Below, piece by piece: positions 1 through 8,900 of a DNA stretch of 20,499 bases. The notes under the pieces were generated by a model. That model saw only the letters and a program-made list of their open reading frames with translations, did not search any database and was not told the DNA's origin. The stretch is from contig CAZJBP010000058.1 of the NCBI GenBank assembly GCA_964544115.1, forward strand, positions 1-20,499, given 5' to 3'. Each line of letters starts with the position of its first letter. The stretch's first letter is position 1. Source of the DNA: CAZJBP01 sp964544115. GTDB taxonomy: Bacteria > Verrucomicrobiota > Kiritimatiellia > UBA8416 > JADHWI01. The position numbers and the translations under genes were made by a program.

Positions 1-1166
1 GGCCGCCGCACGGGGGGCGGCGGCAGCCGCGCGGCGATCAGCGCCTTGAGTTCGTCGAGCCCCTGCTCGCGCAGGGCGGAGATCTCCACGCGGTCGGGGT
101 AGGGGGCCAGCATCTCCGGGGGGATCGGGTAGCGGGCGGGGCAGTCGGACTTGTTCAGGACCACGATCGCCGGTACGGTCACGGCCCCGATATCCTCCAG
201 CGTTTCGATGACGACGCGGAAGTGGTCGGCGACGGAAGGGTGCGAGACATCGACCACGATCAGCATCAGGCTGGACTCGTTGACCTCGTCGAGGGTCGAG
301 CGGAACGACGCGACGAGGCTGTGCGGCAGGTCGCGGATGAACCCGACCGTGTCGGTCAGCAGCACCTTGCGTGCGTCCGGCAGGTAGACCGTCGAGGTCT
401 TCGTGTCCAGCGTGGCAAACAGCCGGTCGTCGACATACGTGCCCGCTGCCGACAGCGCGTTGAGGAGCGTCGACTTGCCCGCGTTGGTGTAGCCGACCAG
501 GGACACCATCTGCTGGTGGCGGTGCCCGCGCGTACGCTGCCGGCGCTCGCCGATCTCCTCGAGCTTTCGCCGGGACTCTGCGATGCGCTGGCGCATGGGG
601 GCCGCCCGCAGCTGGAAGGGCGTTTCGCCGGGGCCCTTCATGCCGATGCCGCCCGTGAAGCGGTGCTGTTTGACTGAGACCGGGATGCGCGTGACAAGGT
701 ACTGCAACTGGGCCAGCTCGACCTGGATCTTGGATTCGGCCGAGCGCGCCCGGCGGGCAAAGATCTGCAGGATCAGTTCGGTGCGGTCGATGACCTTCAC
801 TCCCAGCGCCAGGTCGAGGTTGTTGACCTGGGCGGGGGACAGCTCGTTGTCGAAGATGATCAGATTCGCTCGCGTGTGTTCGGCGGCGAGTCGGACCTCG
901 GCCAGTTTGCCCTTGCCGATGAAGTGGTCGGGCGTGGGGCGCCGGATGCGCTGGGTGACGGAGCCGACGACGCGCGCGCCGGCTGTGTCGGACAAGCGGC
1001 GCAGCTCCTCGAGCGCCGCCTCGGCATCGGCTTTGGTCCGCTGCCCGATTGACGCCTGCACCAGCAGGGCCCGTTCCTCCATCACGTCGCGCAGATCAAT
1101 GGTAATACCTGTCTCCCGGCTGTCCGCCGGCTCAAGGCTCGTCCCCTCCCGGCACGGGCTGATCAT
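1..1166 (-). CDS. hflX: HflX-type ribosome-associated GTPase (3' end cut by window edge)
   Basis: HflX binds ribosomes, splits stalled or stressed 70S particles and hydrolyses GTP in the cytoplasm. The minus-strand translation shows the N-terminal HflX domain with HFIGKGKLAEVR and IIFDNELSPAQ, the family linker GGIGMKGPGET, then the GTPase: G1 GYTNAGKST, G3 DTVGF followed by IRDLPHSLV, G4 NKSD, and G5-like EISAL near the left edge. The frame is still open at base 1, so the C-terminus is missing. I chose the ATG at 1164-1166 because a GGAG lies about 8 nt upstream (minus strand); a GTG/ATG pair about 27 codons further in (just before EERALLV) is the alternative and would fit the usual family N-terminus. 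It is divergent from the phosphatase operon. Identification is firm; the start is not. Confidence 0.93.
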   Translation of the reverse strand, partial: MISPCREGTSLEPADSRETGITIDLRDVMEERALLVQASIGQRTKADAEAALEELRRLSDTAGARVVGSVTQRIRRPTPDHFIGKGKLAEVRLAAEHTRANLIIFDNELSPAQVNNLDLALGVKVIDRTELILQIFARRARSAESKIQVELAQLQYLVTRIPVSVKQHRFTGGIGMKGPGETPFQLRAAPMRQRIAESRRKLEEIGERRQRTRGHRHQQMVSLVGYTNAGKSTLLNALSAAGTYVDDRLFATLDTKTSTVYLPDARKVLLTDTVGFIRDLPHSLVASFRSTLDEVNESSLMLIVVDVSHPSVADHFRVVIETLEDIGAVTVPAIVVLNKSDCPARYPIPPEMLAPYPDRVEISALREQGLDELKALIAARLPPPPVRR

Positions 1167-1224
1167 AGCAGAGCTCCACTGGCCCTGCGTACAGCATTCT
1201 GAGCGTCCGCGCGTTCGCGCGAGC

Positions 1225-1253
1225 TTGCCTGCCGACGCCGAACCTGACACAAT
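1225..1253 (+). promoter_or_regulatory. Candidate sigma70-like promoter for the phosphatase-grpE-dnaJ-rsmE run
   Basis: In the 142-nt divergent gap, TTGCCT (1225-1230) and CACAAT (1248-1253) are 17 nt apart, each matching four of six consensus positions. It would fire about 50 nt upstream of the phosphatase ATG. No CIRCE-type (HrcA) inverted repeat is visible here. This is a weak match seen by eye. Confidence 0.25.
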
Positions 1254-1308
1254 GCCCCGCTTTAGTGACGGTCCACTTGGGAGCGCCGCGCGGGCGTGTT
1301 GCTTTGTC

Positions 1309-2787
1309 ATGGATATCCAATCCGGTTCGACAGCGGTGTTGGCGGTCGGCCTGTTCGTCGTCATCCTGTTGCTGACGATCCTGGTCCTCATGCGCAAGCT
1401 CTCGAGCCTGCGGCACGAGCGCAACGAACTGCTGAACCAGAAAGACGTGGTCTTCAGCTTCGTCTACGATGTCGGCGAAGTGTTCGCCGGGGCGGAGACG
1501 GTCGAAGTTCACGAACTCCTGAAGCGGGTGTTGTCCTACGCGTTGCGGACGGGGCGGGCGGGCGCCGGGGCTCTCTATCTGGTTGAGCCCGGCGGCGAAA
1601 CGCTGCGGGCCGAGGCGGTGGCGGGCATCTTCCCCCCGATCGTCGGCGGCGTGGACGATGGAATCGAAACCGCGTTCAGCAAGGTCCGTTACGTCGAGGA
1701 GCTGGTGCGCAACCAGGTAGTCCGACTTGGGGAAGGACTTCTGGGCGAGGTGCTGGCGCGCGGCGGCCCGATCGTCATCGAGGAAGCCGAGACCGACACG
1801 CGCGTGCCGCGCTTCCGGCAGGACTTCCTGACCATCCACTCGATTCTGCTGGTGCCGCTGCGCTTCCGGCAGGAGATCATCGGCGTGATGGCCGTTGTCA
1901 ACCGCATCGACGGCCGGCCCTTCACCGCTTCGGACGCCAGCCTGCTGCAGGCGCTGGCCGACCAGGCGGCGGTGTCGATTCACTACGCCACCGTCAGCCT
2001 GGCGCTGGATGAAAAGCGTCGGATGGATCGCGACCTCGATCTGGCGCGGCAGATCCAGATGGCCCTGCTGCCCAAGGAAGTGCCCCAGGTGGAGGGGTAC
2101 GAACTGGCGGCGTTCAGCCTGCCGGCGGAGCAGGTTGGGGGCGACTACTACGATTTTGTGCAGGTGGACGGCGACCACCTGGGCATCGCTGTGGCCGACG
2201 TTTCGGGCAAGAGCGTCTCGGGCGCCATTGTCATGTCCGTCTGCCGGAGCATCCTGAGGCTTGAGGCGCGCGGATGCCTGAGTCCGGGCGTGGTGCTCAA
2301 GGCCGTCAACCGGGCGATGTCGGGCGATATGTCCGAGGACATGTTCGTCAGCATGGTCTACATGATCGTCAACCTCCGAACGCGCGAGGTGACGGTGGCG
2401 AGGGCCGGCCATATGGAGCCGATGATCCACTCCGGGCATGGTGGCGGGGTACGCGTTATCGCCTCCAAGGGCATGGCCATCGGCCTGGCGGACCCAGACA
2501 CCTTCGAGGCGGCCCTGGAGGAGGGCGCCGCGCGACTGCAGGGGGGTGACTATCTGACGGTTTACACCGACGGGGTGACCGAGGCGCAGGACCGGAAGGG
2601 GCAGGAATGGGGCCTGCACAGCCTGGCCGAAGCCGTTGGTGCGGTGGCCCTCGAGCGGGGGTCGGCGAGCGAGGCGGCGGACCAGGTGCGGCAGAGGCTG
2701 CTGCAGTTTACGGTCGATCTGCCGCAGCACGACGATATGACGCTGGTGGTGCTTAAGGTGAAGCCTGAAGGGCGAGCGGGAGAATGA
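1309..2787 (+). CDS. Membrane-anchored GAF domain SpoIIE/RsbU-type PP2C serine phosphatase
   Basis: 492 aa. An N-terminal transmembrane helix (about residues 8-28) is followed by a GAF sensor domain (about 45-225), a short charged linker (LALDEKRRMDRDLDLARQ) and a SpoIIE/RsbU phosphatase domain (about 240-485). Phosphatase motifs are present: QIQMALLP (248-255), GGDYYDF (277-283), VADVSGKS (295-302), ARAGH (364-368), YTDGVTEA (419-426) and QHDDMTL (473-479), including the metal-binding aspartates. Family members dephosphorylate anti-anti-sigma STAS proteins in partner-switching control of sigma factors or secretion. The substrate here is unknown; no STAS or anti-sigma gene is in the window. 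The frame stays open upstream to 583, but that stretch is antisense to hflX, so the ATG at 1309, just before the transmembrane helix, is preferred; it lacks a clear Shine-Dalgarno. The stop overlaps the grpE start by 4 nt, implying translational coupling. Confidence 0.9.
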   Translation: MDIQSGSTAVLAVGLFVVILLLTILVLMRKLSSLRHERNELLNQKDVVFSFVYDVGEVFAGAETVEVHELLKRVLSYALRTGRAGAGALYLVEPGGETLRAEAVAGIFPPIVGGVDDGIETAFSKVRYVEELVRNQVVRLGEGLLGEVLARGGPIVIEEAETDTRVPRFRQDFLTIHSILLVPLRFRQEIIGVMAVVNRIDGRPFTASDASLLQALADQAAVSIHYATVSLALDEKRRMDRDLDLARQIQMALLPKEVPQVEGYELAAFSLPAEQVGGDYYDFVQVDGDHLGIAVADVSGKSVSGAIVMSVCRSILRLEARGCLSPGVVLKAVNRAMSGDMSEDMFVSMVYMIVNLRTREVTVARAGHMEPMIHSGHGGGVRVIASKGMAIGLADPDTFEAALEEGAARLQGGDYLTVYTDGVTEAQDRKGQEWGLHSLAEAVGAVALERGSASEAADQVRQRLLQFTVDLPQHDDMTLVVLKVKPEGRAGE

Positions 2788-3458
2788 TGAAGGACAAGCG
2801 CAAGAAGACGGCGACGGAAGTGACGGCGGAGGCCGCGGCTGCCCAGGGAGGTGCCGACGGGGTGTGCCCCGTTCCGGCCGAGGGGCAGGAACCAGGGACG
2901 GAGGCTGGGCCTGGGGTGGACGGGGAGGCCGCGGCCGTTCGGCGCGTGGCGGAGGTTGAGGACCGGTTGCTGCGTTTGCAGGCGGATTTCGACAACTACC
3001 GCAAGCGGATGGCCCGTGAACGTGAGGAGCTGTGGCGCCAGGCGCACGGCGACGTGATCGGCGAATTGCTGCATGTGATTGACCACCTGGACCTGGCGCT
3101 GGCCTCGGCCGCCGACCACCAGGCCCCGGCCGTGTTCGTGGATGGGTTCCGCATGGTTCGCGACCAGTTCATGGCCTCCCTCCAGAAGTACGGCCTGAAG
3201 GCCGTCGATGCCGAGGGCCACCCGTTCAATCCTCTGGTGCATGAGGCCGTGGCCCATCTACCGTCCGACGCCGTCGCCGAGAACCATGTGCTGGTCCAGA
3301 CCCGCCGTGGGTTCATGCTCGGGGACCGCCTGCTGCGGCCGGCTCAGGTGGTGGTCTCGAAGGGGAGCCTCGGGGAGCCGGCGGCTGGATCGCCTTCCGA
3401 ACCTGGTGCCGGCGCGCCATCCGCGGCCGGCGTTTCCGAGACTAAGCAGGGAGCATAA
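2784..3458 (+). CDS. grpE: Nucleotide exchange factor GrpE
   Basis: 224 aa. GrpE releases ADP from DnaK in the cytoplasmic Hsp70 cycle. The first ~50 residues are a low-complexity Ala/Gly/Glu-rich tail. The long helix carries the signature LLRLQADFDNYRKRMARERE (62-81). The C-terminal beta domain (about 137-195) carries GHPFNPLVHEAV (145-156) and RRGFMLGDRLLRPAQVVVSK (174-193). A second low-complexity tail follows. The gene opens with ATGATG: the first ATG (2784) overlaps the phosphatase TGA, and the second (2787) has better spacing from GGGAG at 2778-2782. It is 4 nt upstream of dnaJ and clearly co-transcribed. dnaK is not adjacent. Confidence 0.95.
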   Translation: MMKDKRKKTATEVTAEAAAAQGGADGVCPVPAEGQEPGTEAGPGVDGEAAAVRRVAEVEDRLLRLQADFDNYRKRMAREREELWRQAHGDVIGELLHVIDHLDLALASAADHQAPAVFVDGFRMVRDQFMASLQKYGLKAVDAEGHPFNPLVHEAVAHLPSDAVAENHVLVQTRRGFMLGDRLLRPAQVVVSKGSLGEPAAGSPSEPGAGAPSAAGVSETKQGA

Positions 3459-3462
3459 GAAC

Positions 3463-4653
3463 GTGGCTGCGAAACAGGATTACTACGAATCGCTGGGGGT
3501 CAGCCGGAGCGCGTCGGCGGACGAGATCAAGAAGGCCTATCGCAAGCTGGCCATGAAGTACCACCCGGACCGCAACCAGGGCGACGTGGCCTCCGAGACC
3601 AAGTTCAAGGAACTGTCCGAAGCTTACGAGGTCCTCAGCGACACGGAGAAGCGGGAGAAGTACGACCGCTTCGGGCACGACGCGCCGGGGACTCCCGATG
3701 GTCCGGGCAGGCTCGACTGCTCGCGCGGCGTGGCCCATTCGGCCGACATTCAGGACATTCTGGGCAGCCTCTTTGGCGGCGAGGGCGGGGTTTTCGAGGA
3801 GCTCTTTGGCGGCGGTGGAGGGGGCGGCCGTCGACGCGGCGGCCGCACCGGCCCCCAGCGCGGCTCGGACCTGCGCTTTGATCTGGAGATCGACCTCGAG
3901 GAGGCGCTGTTCGGATCGGAGCGGGAGGTCACCATCCCCGTCTCCATGGCGTGCGAGACCTGTGCCGGGGCGGGCGTGGCCGCCGGTTCCCGCCGCGAGA
4001 CCTGCGAGCAGTGCGGCGGTCGGGGGAGCGTCGTGTCCGGAAGCAGCTTCTTCCAGGTGCGCCAGGCCTGCCCGGTGTGCGGCGGAGAGGGGCAGATCGT
4101 GCGGCATCCGTGTGCGAAGTGCGGCGGCAGCGGCCGCGAGAAGACCCGCAAGCGCCTGCACCTGAAGATTCCGAAAGGCGCGGACACCGGCCTGCGGCTG
4201 CGGCTGGTCGGCAAGGGGGATGAAGGCGTCCGGGGCGGACCCGCGGGCGACTTGTATGTTGTGCTCCATGTCCGCAAGCATGATCTGTTTGAGCGGCGGG
4301 GCGACGATCTCTACTGCGAAATTCCCGTTCCTGTCGAAACCATGGCGCTGGGAGGGGAAGTGTCGGTGCCGACAGCCGATGGAATGGCCCGGCTCAAGCT
4401 TTCCCCGGGCACGCCGTCAGGAAAGATGTTCCGGCTGCGGGGCAAGGGCTGCGAGAACGTGGAGGGCGGCGGTCGCGGGGACCTGCATGTGCGGGTGGCT
4501 CCCGAGGTTCCCGCCCGCATGTCGAACAGCCAGAAGAAGCTCTGGCGGCAGCTTGAAGAAGAGCGGACCGAGGACGGCTATCCCGTCGGGCACGAGTTCC
4601 AGAAGCGCGTCGATTCCTTCCTTGGCCGCCGCGACGCTATGGGCAAACACTGA
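3463..4653 (+). CDS. dnaJ: Chaperone DnaJ (Hsp40, type I)
   Basis: 396 aa. DnaJ delivers clients to DnaK and stimulates its ATPase. The J domain (about 5-70) has the catalytic HPD at 34-36 within MKYHPDRNQ. A Gly-rich region (105-135) contains ADIQDILGSLFGG, a variant of the usual DIF motif. The zinc-binding domain has four CxxCxGxG motifs: CETCAGAG (164-171), CEQCGGRG (181-188), CPVCGGEG (203-210) and CAKCGGSG (217-224). Both substrate-binding beta domains and the C-terminal dimerisation segment follow. The start is GTG at 3463, directly before the J domain, with AGGGAG about 9 nt upstream; the open frame upstream of it is a shadow of grpE. Nothing essential appears missing. Confidence 0.96.
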   Translation: MAAKQDYYESLGVSRSASADEIKKAYRKLAMKYHPDRNQGDVASETKFKELSEAYEVLSDTEKREKYDRFGHDAPGTPDGPGRLDCSRGVAHSADIQDILGSLFGGEGGVFEELFGGGGGGGRRRGGRTGPQRGSDLRFDLEIDLEEALFGSEREVTIPVSMACETCAGAGVAAGSRRETCEQCGGRGSVVSGSSFFQVRQACPVCGGEGQIVRHPCAKCGGSGREKTRKRLHLKIPKGADTGLRLRLVGKGDEGVRGGPAGDLYVVLHVRKHDLFERRGDDLYCEIPVPVETMALGGEVSVPTADGMARLKLSPGTPSGKMFRLRGKGCENVEGGGRGDLHVRVAPEVPARMSNSQKKLWRQLEEERTEDGYPVGHEFQKRVDSFLGRRDAMGKH

Positions 4654-4657
4654 CGCC

Positions 4658-5398
4658 ATGCACCGCTGCCTCGTCAGTTCGGACGATCTCCGCCTGGAGC
4701 GCGTCCGGCTTCCCGCCGCCGCCGCGCACCACGTGGGACATGTGCTGCGCGCGCGGCCGGGCGACCGCATCCGCCTGTTCGACGGTCACGGGAGCGAGGC
4801 CACGGCCGAGGTGGAGTCGGCCTCCGGCAGCGAGGTCGTCGTGCGGGTGGTCCAGCGCGAGGCCGCCGCGCCGTCATCCGGGCCTCGAGTCGTGCTCCTG
4901 CAGGCCATGCCCAAGGGGCGCCTGATCGAATGGATCATCGAGAAGGCGGTTGAGGTCGGAGTCGACGCGGTTATTCCCGTGGTGGCGACTCGCTCCATCA
5001 GCCGCCCCGACGCGGAACGGGCGGAGGGGCGGGTCGAGCGCTGGCACAAGATCGCCGAGGGGGCGACGCGGCAATGCGGTGGCACCATCGTGCCGGAGGT
5101 ATCGCTCCCCTGTCCGCTATCCGCGGCGCTGGACACCGCCGGTCCGCTGGATCTGCTGCTGGTGTGCTGCATTTCCCCCGATGCCCTGGAGTTGGGCCCC
5201 GTGCTGAGGACGCAGCTGGCCGGGGTGAAGACCGTGGGCATCATGATCGGACCGGAGGGCGACTGGTCGCCGGAGGAAGTGTCCGAGGCCCGCCGGCGCG
5301 GCGGGATCCCGGTCACCTTCGGCGGGCACGTGCTGCGCGTCGAGACCGCGGCGATCTACGCGCTGTCCGCCGTGGCCTACGAGCGGCGGTTCCTGTAA
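4658..5398 (+). CDS. rsmE: 16S rRNA (uracil(1498)-N(3))-methyltransferase RsmE
   Basis: 246 aa, the usual family length. RsmE methylates N3 of U1498 in 16S rRNA using S-adenosylmethionine. The N-terminal PUA-like domain (about 1-70) contains HHVGHVLRARPGDRIRLFDG. The SPOUT methyltransferase domain has KGRLIEWIIEKAVEVGV (86-102), RWHKIAEGATRQCGG (128-142), the SAM-loop GPEGDWSPEE (198-207) and the knot motif HVLRVETAAI (224-233, usually RILRTETA). The ATG is at 4658, 4 nt after the dnaJ stop; the longer open frame upstream is dnaJ shadow. Neighbouring chaperone genes and the tight spacing make it the last gene of the operon; the inverted repeat at 5424-5489 could end the transcript. Confidence 0.94.
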   Translation: MHRCLVSSDDLRLERVRLPAAAAHHVGHVLRARPGDRIRLFDGHGSEATAEVESASGSEVVVRVVQREAAAPSSGPRVVLLQAMPKGRLIEWIIEKAVEVGVDAVIPVVATRSISRPDAERAEGRVERWHKIAEGATRQCGGTIVPEVSLPCPLSAALDTAGPLDLLLVCCISPDALELGPVLRTQLAGVKTVGIMIGPEGDWSPEEVSEARRRGGIPVTFGGHVLRVETAAIYALSAVAYERRFL

Positions 5399-5423
5399 GA
5401 CGAGGGAGCAAGGGTTCAGGGTT

Positions 5424-5489
5424 CCCGAACGCAGTGAGGGATCTCACTTCGCGTTCACGGCCCTTTCCAGATCCCTCACTGCGTTCGGG
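5424..5489. terminator. Perfect 21-bp inverted repeat, candidate bidirectional transcript end or palindromic repeat
   Basis: Positions 5424-5444 (beginning CCCGAACGCAGTGAGGGATC) are an exact reverse complement of 5469-5489, with a 24-nt loop. It lies 25 nt after the rsmE stop in a convergent gap, where a stem-loop could end transcription. There is no T-tract, so a simple intrinsic terminator is not shown; a dispersed palindromic element is equally likely. Confidence 0.6.
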
Positions 5490-5553
5490 ATGACGGTCAC
5501 GAGCGAATCGAGGACGAGGGAATCGCCGTCCGCCGTGCAACCACTTTGGCCCG

Positions 5554-5735
5554 GGCGCATCTTCGAGTTCGCACGTTGAGGGTTTGCCACCGCCCCGGCC
5601 CTTCGGCGGGCGTCAAAGGGATCGCCTGCCCGCTTGTTACCGCCCTAGCGGACGCGATTATCGTACCCGTACGCGTTCACGACGTGCCGGAGAATTCGTG
5701 TACGTGCACGGGCACGCGTACGGCAAGGCGGACGG
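5554..5735 (+). repeat. Composite dispersed repeat, copy 1 (GGCGCAT module plus CGTACG module)
   Basis: The first module, GGCGCATCTTCGAGTTCGCA and onward (5554-5583), matches 11724-11753 with 3 differences in 30 and is related to the minus strand around 15022. The second module (5654-5735) is rich in CGTACG-type hexamers, with a core beginning CGTACCCGTACGCGTTCACG. It matches the minus strand of 14633-14713 and 14761-14847 almost base for base. Module order and relative orientation agree between here and the 14.6-15.0 kb copy. Confidence 0.75.
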
Positions 5736-5767
5736 TGCCGCTGCCGGATCCTGGTCCCGCACCCGTG

Positions 5768-5809
5768 AGCGTTAAGCGTTACGCGTTGGGCGTTGGGCGT
5801 TGGGCGTTT
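5768..5809. repeat. Heptanucleotide tandem array (NGCGTTN)6
   Basis: Six consecutive 7-nt units: AGCGTTA, AGCGTTA, CGCGTTG, GGCGTTG, GGCGTTG, GGCGTTT. The period is exactly seven throughout. Confidence 0.85.
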
Positions 5810-5871
5810 CGTCTCTTTGATGACAAATCTTTGTCAATGAAGATCGTAAAGAAGAAAAGAACGCCCCCTCC

Positions 5872-5899
5872 TGAACCCTGAACCCCGAACCCTGAACCC
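5872..5899. repeat. Heptanucleotide tandem array (TGAACCC)4
   Basis: Four units: TGAACCC, TGAACCC, CGAACCC, TGAACCC. Two units of the complementary heptamer (AGGGTTC) occur at 5411-5424, at the other end of the same gap. Confidence 0.85.
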
Positions 5900-5913
5900 T
5901 TTCTCTCTCCCTG

Positions 5914-8900
5914 TCAGGGCGATTCCGGCGGCAGAATGGAGTCGGCGTCTCCCATGTCGGCGCCACCGCCGCGGGGAATTCCCATCAGCTTGCGGCTGCG
6001 ATCGAGGGCCTTGTTCTGGATGGGGGCGAAGCCGGGATCGTCGCGGATGACAGCCATCGCCTCACTGCCTCCCGTCTTGATGGCCATTTCCAGAGCGCGG
6101 ACGGCGGCTTCAGTCTGCTTCTGCATCATCAGGATCGACGCCTGGTCCAGCCACGCCTTCCAGTCCGACGGTTTCAGCTTCAGGTACTCGGCCATGGGGG
6201 CGACCATGCGGTCCGGCCGCTCGGCCGCGGCGTACATTTGCGCGATCCTCAGGTAGATGTCCGGCGGCGTATTCGCCGTGCGGTTGGCCATAAACTGGGT
6301 CAGCGCCGTGTCCATCTCCTCGTAATCCTTCGAGCGCTGGCACATTTCGGCGACCTGAAGGTAGATGCGCGGATCGATTCCCTTGTTGGCAAGAACGCGG
6401 CGCAGCATCTCGCCATACAGGCCCTTCTGGCCCGCCTGGTAATAGAGATCCGCCAGTTCGAGCGCGGTCTTGATGTCGACCTGGCCCTTGGTGCGGCGCG
6501 TCTCCAGTTCCCGGATGCGGCGTGTGAGATCCTCGATGCGCTCGAGGTACGCGACAAACTCGGGCACCTTGGTGTTGCCCGGATCCTGGCGTCCGAAATC
6601 CTGCATGAGGTCGCGCGCCTCTCCGAAGCGGCTCATGCGCATGAGCACTTCCTGGACGAGGCGGAAGTTGGCCTCCGGGCTCAGGGGGTAGAGCATGCGG
6701 GCTTCGTGGAACGCCGCTTCGGCGTCGGGCAGGCGCATGCGGCTGGCATAAAGCCCGGCGATGGCGCTGCGCAGCTTCGAGAACGACTTGCGGGCCACGA
6801 CGTCGCGCAGGAAGCGGGTGTCGCTCATAAGGCGTCGCGTGTACCAGTCCCAGAAGTCCGAATCGCTCCGGACAAGAGCGGGGTCCAGGTCGAGCTGCCG
6901 CGAGTTGATCTTCATGATCAGCCCATGCGGCGTCAGGTAGGGGTACATCCAGGGAATGACGTAGCTTTCCTCGACGTAGAAGTCGTGCCGGTAGCTGTTG
7001 CGCTTGAAGATGTCCTCCGCAAGGATGCCGTTGATCTCCATCACGCCCAGCGCTCCGCTGACCTGCACGCGCCCGTTCTCGATGGTCAGATCCGCGTTGC
7101 GCGACCGCTTGCCGCTGTTGACCTCGTCCACGTAGCGCTGGAAGGCCCGGGCGCTGTCCGGCTGGGCCGGAATCCAGATCTGGTCCCCGTAGAGGTCGCG
7201 CATGACGCTCATGTACGTGTTGTCGGCCAGCGCGTTTTGGGTGATCAGGTACACGTCTTCGCGGACGCGGGCCGAGTAGATCATGTAGGTCGGCACGAAG
7301 CGTCCCGGGTCGGTGCCGCCGTAGAAGATGGCGTCGGGGCCCATCGGGGGCGGATAGGTCGGGTCGGGCAGAGGCTCCTCGCCCTCCTCGAGCTCTTCCG
7401 AGATCGCGTCGGCCCCGCGCAGCTGGTAGTTTCCGAACTGCCAGCCGAAATCATGCCCGTTCTGTTCGGCGCCACCGACCCTGCGCACCTGTTCGGCGTT
7501 GTTTGCATTCTGGTGGATGGGCATCAGGGGCAGCAGCAGGGCGACCCCGACGGCCAGCCAGGTCATGACCCGGCGCCCGCGGAAGACCGTGTCGACGAAG
7601 GCCAGGCCGAAGATCAGGCCGTAGCCGACCCAGAATGCGTACAGCGCGTGCGAGGAGATGAACTTCACGCGCTGGATGAACATGTCCTGGATGTCGCCCT
7701 TCGGGTTGGCCAGCGCGATCAGCACCAGGCTCATGGCCAGGAAGCCGAACAGGGTCGAGATAAGCCACTGCTGCGACGCATGGTCGATGGTCATGCGGAA
7801 CTGGTGGCGGCTGTCCATCAGCCAGACCACCAGGATGACGGCCAGAACCGGAATCAGCATGAGGGACACCAGGCCGGCCGCCTGGAGCATGATCAGCGTG
7901 CCCTGGCCGGCGGCCAGCTGCGCCCCCGTGCGCAGCGGCTCAAGCACCTTCAGGGCCCCCATCGAGAGCATGGTCATGTACAGCAGGATGATGCCGACCG
8001 CCCCCACCAGCACCAGCGCGACCGTAACGCGCTCGGGCATCAGCGTGCGCGCGGAGCCAGGCAGCTTGCGGATCATCTCGAGGGCCTGGCTGATGAACAG
8101 CGCCAGCCCGCCGGCAGCCAGCAGCAGGAGGATGCCGAGGGAAAGCATCTTGTACACCGGGGCGAGGAGGCCGATCTCGCCGATGAAGAGGCGCTCGGCG
8201 AAGGCGAGGACCGAGGCGGCGACCGCCAGGGGAAGGGCAAGGTACAGGGCCCGTATGCGGCGGCTGCGGATCGTTACCTGCCAGACGGTAAAGGGCAGGA
8301 AGCCCAGCAGGGCCATGGGCAGGCTGAACTGCTCCCGCAAGTCCGTCAGGAAATCCCCGATCACGTACACGAACTCCATCGAAAACACGTCGGCCGGAGC
8401 GATCTTCTCATACTGCCCGCGCGTGATGGCGTGCTTGAAGCCCTCCCAGGTGCGGGGGTAGGCCCAGTTCATCGGCGGGTTGCGCAGGTCCGAGGCCAGC
8501 GGCATGTAGGCGTAGAACGAAAGGCCGAACTCCACCATGAGGATGGAGATGGCCACGGTGCGCCCCCGGGGCAGGAACAGCCACCCGAGGCCGAGGACGA
8601 CGACATTGAGCGTCGCGTAGAACGCGAACCAGAACGACAGCGGGTGGTAGAGGCTGAAGAGTCCACCCTTGCGCAGCAGCACGGCCAGCGCGAGGTTGAT
8701 CGAGATCAGGGCCGTGGCCAGCACGTAGCCGCCGGGAAGCGAGCAGGACAGCAGGGCCGTCGCGCCCATGGCCGCCGCAAAGGCGAGGTAGTAGGGGCGC
8801 CAGTTCATGACCTGCGAGGAGTCCATGTCCGGGCGCGCCGCCGCCGAGGGGAAGTTCGCCAGCAGGAGCAGCAGCACCAGCACGCCGGCGGCCATGAGCA

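Larger units (their letters stand above)
5410..5901. repeat. Intergenic repeat cluster bracketed by a perfect 15-bp inverted repeat
   Basis: AAGGGTTCAGGGTTC at 5410-5424 is the exact reverse complement of 5887-5901. The pair encloses almost the whole convergent gap between rsmE and the DUF2723 gene. Inside lie a 21-bp inverted repeat, a composite dispersed repeat and two heptamer arrays (listed separately). The arms are themselves heptamers, so the symmetry may come from heptamer spread rather than a transposable unit. No protein with recognisable features is encoded; the open frames here translate the repeats into Arg/Val-rich text. Confidence 0.6.

Noticed and set aside
1132..2730. 532-codon minus-strand frame antisense to the phosphatase
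   Set aside because: His/Gln/Arg-rich shadow. The plus strand shows complete GAF and SpoIIE phosphatase motifs.
5546..5881. 111-codon open frame in the rsmE/DUF2723 gap
   Set aside because: It translates the composite repeat and heptamer arrays; the reading frame is not preserved between repeat copies, which differ by single-nucleotide and hexamer indels.
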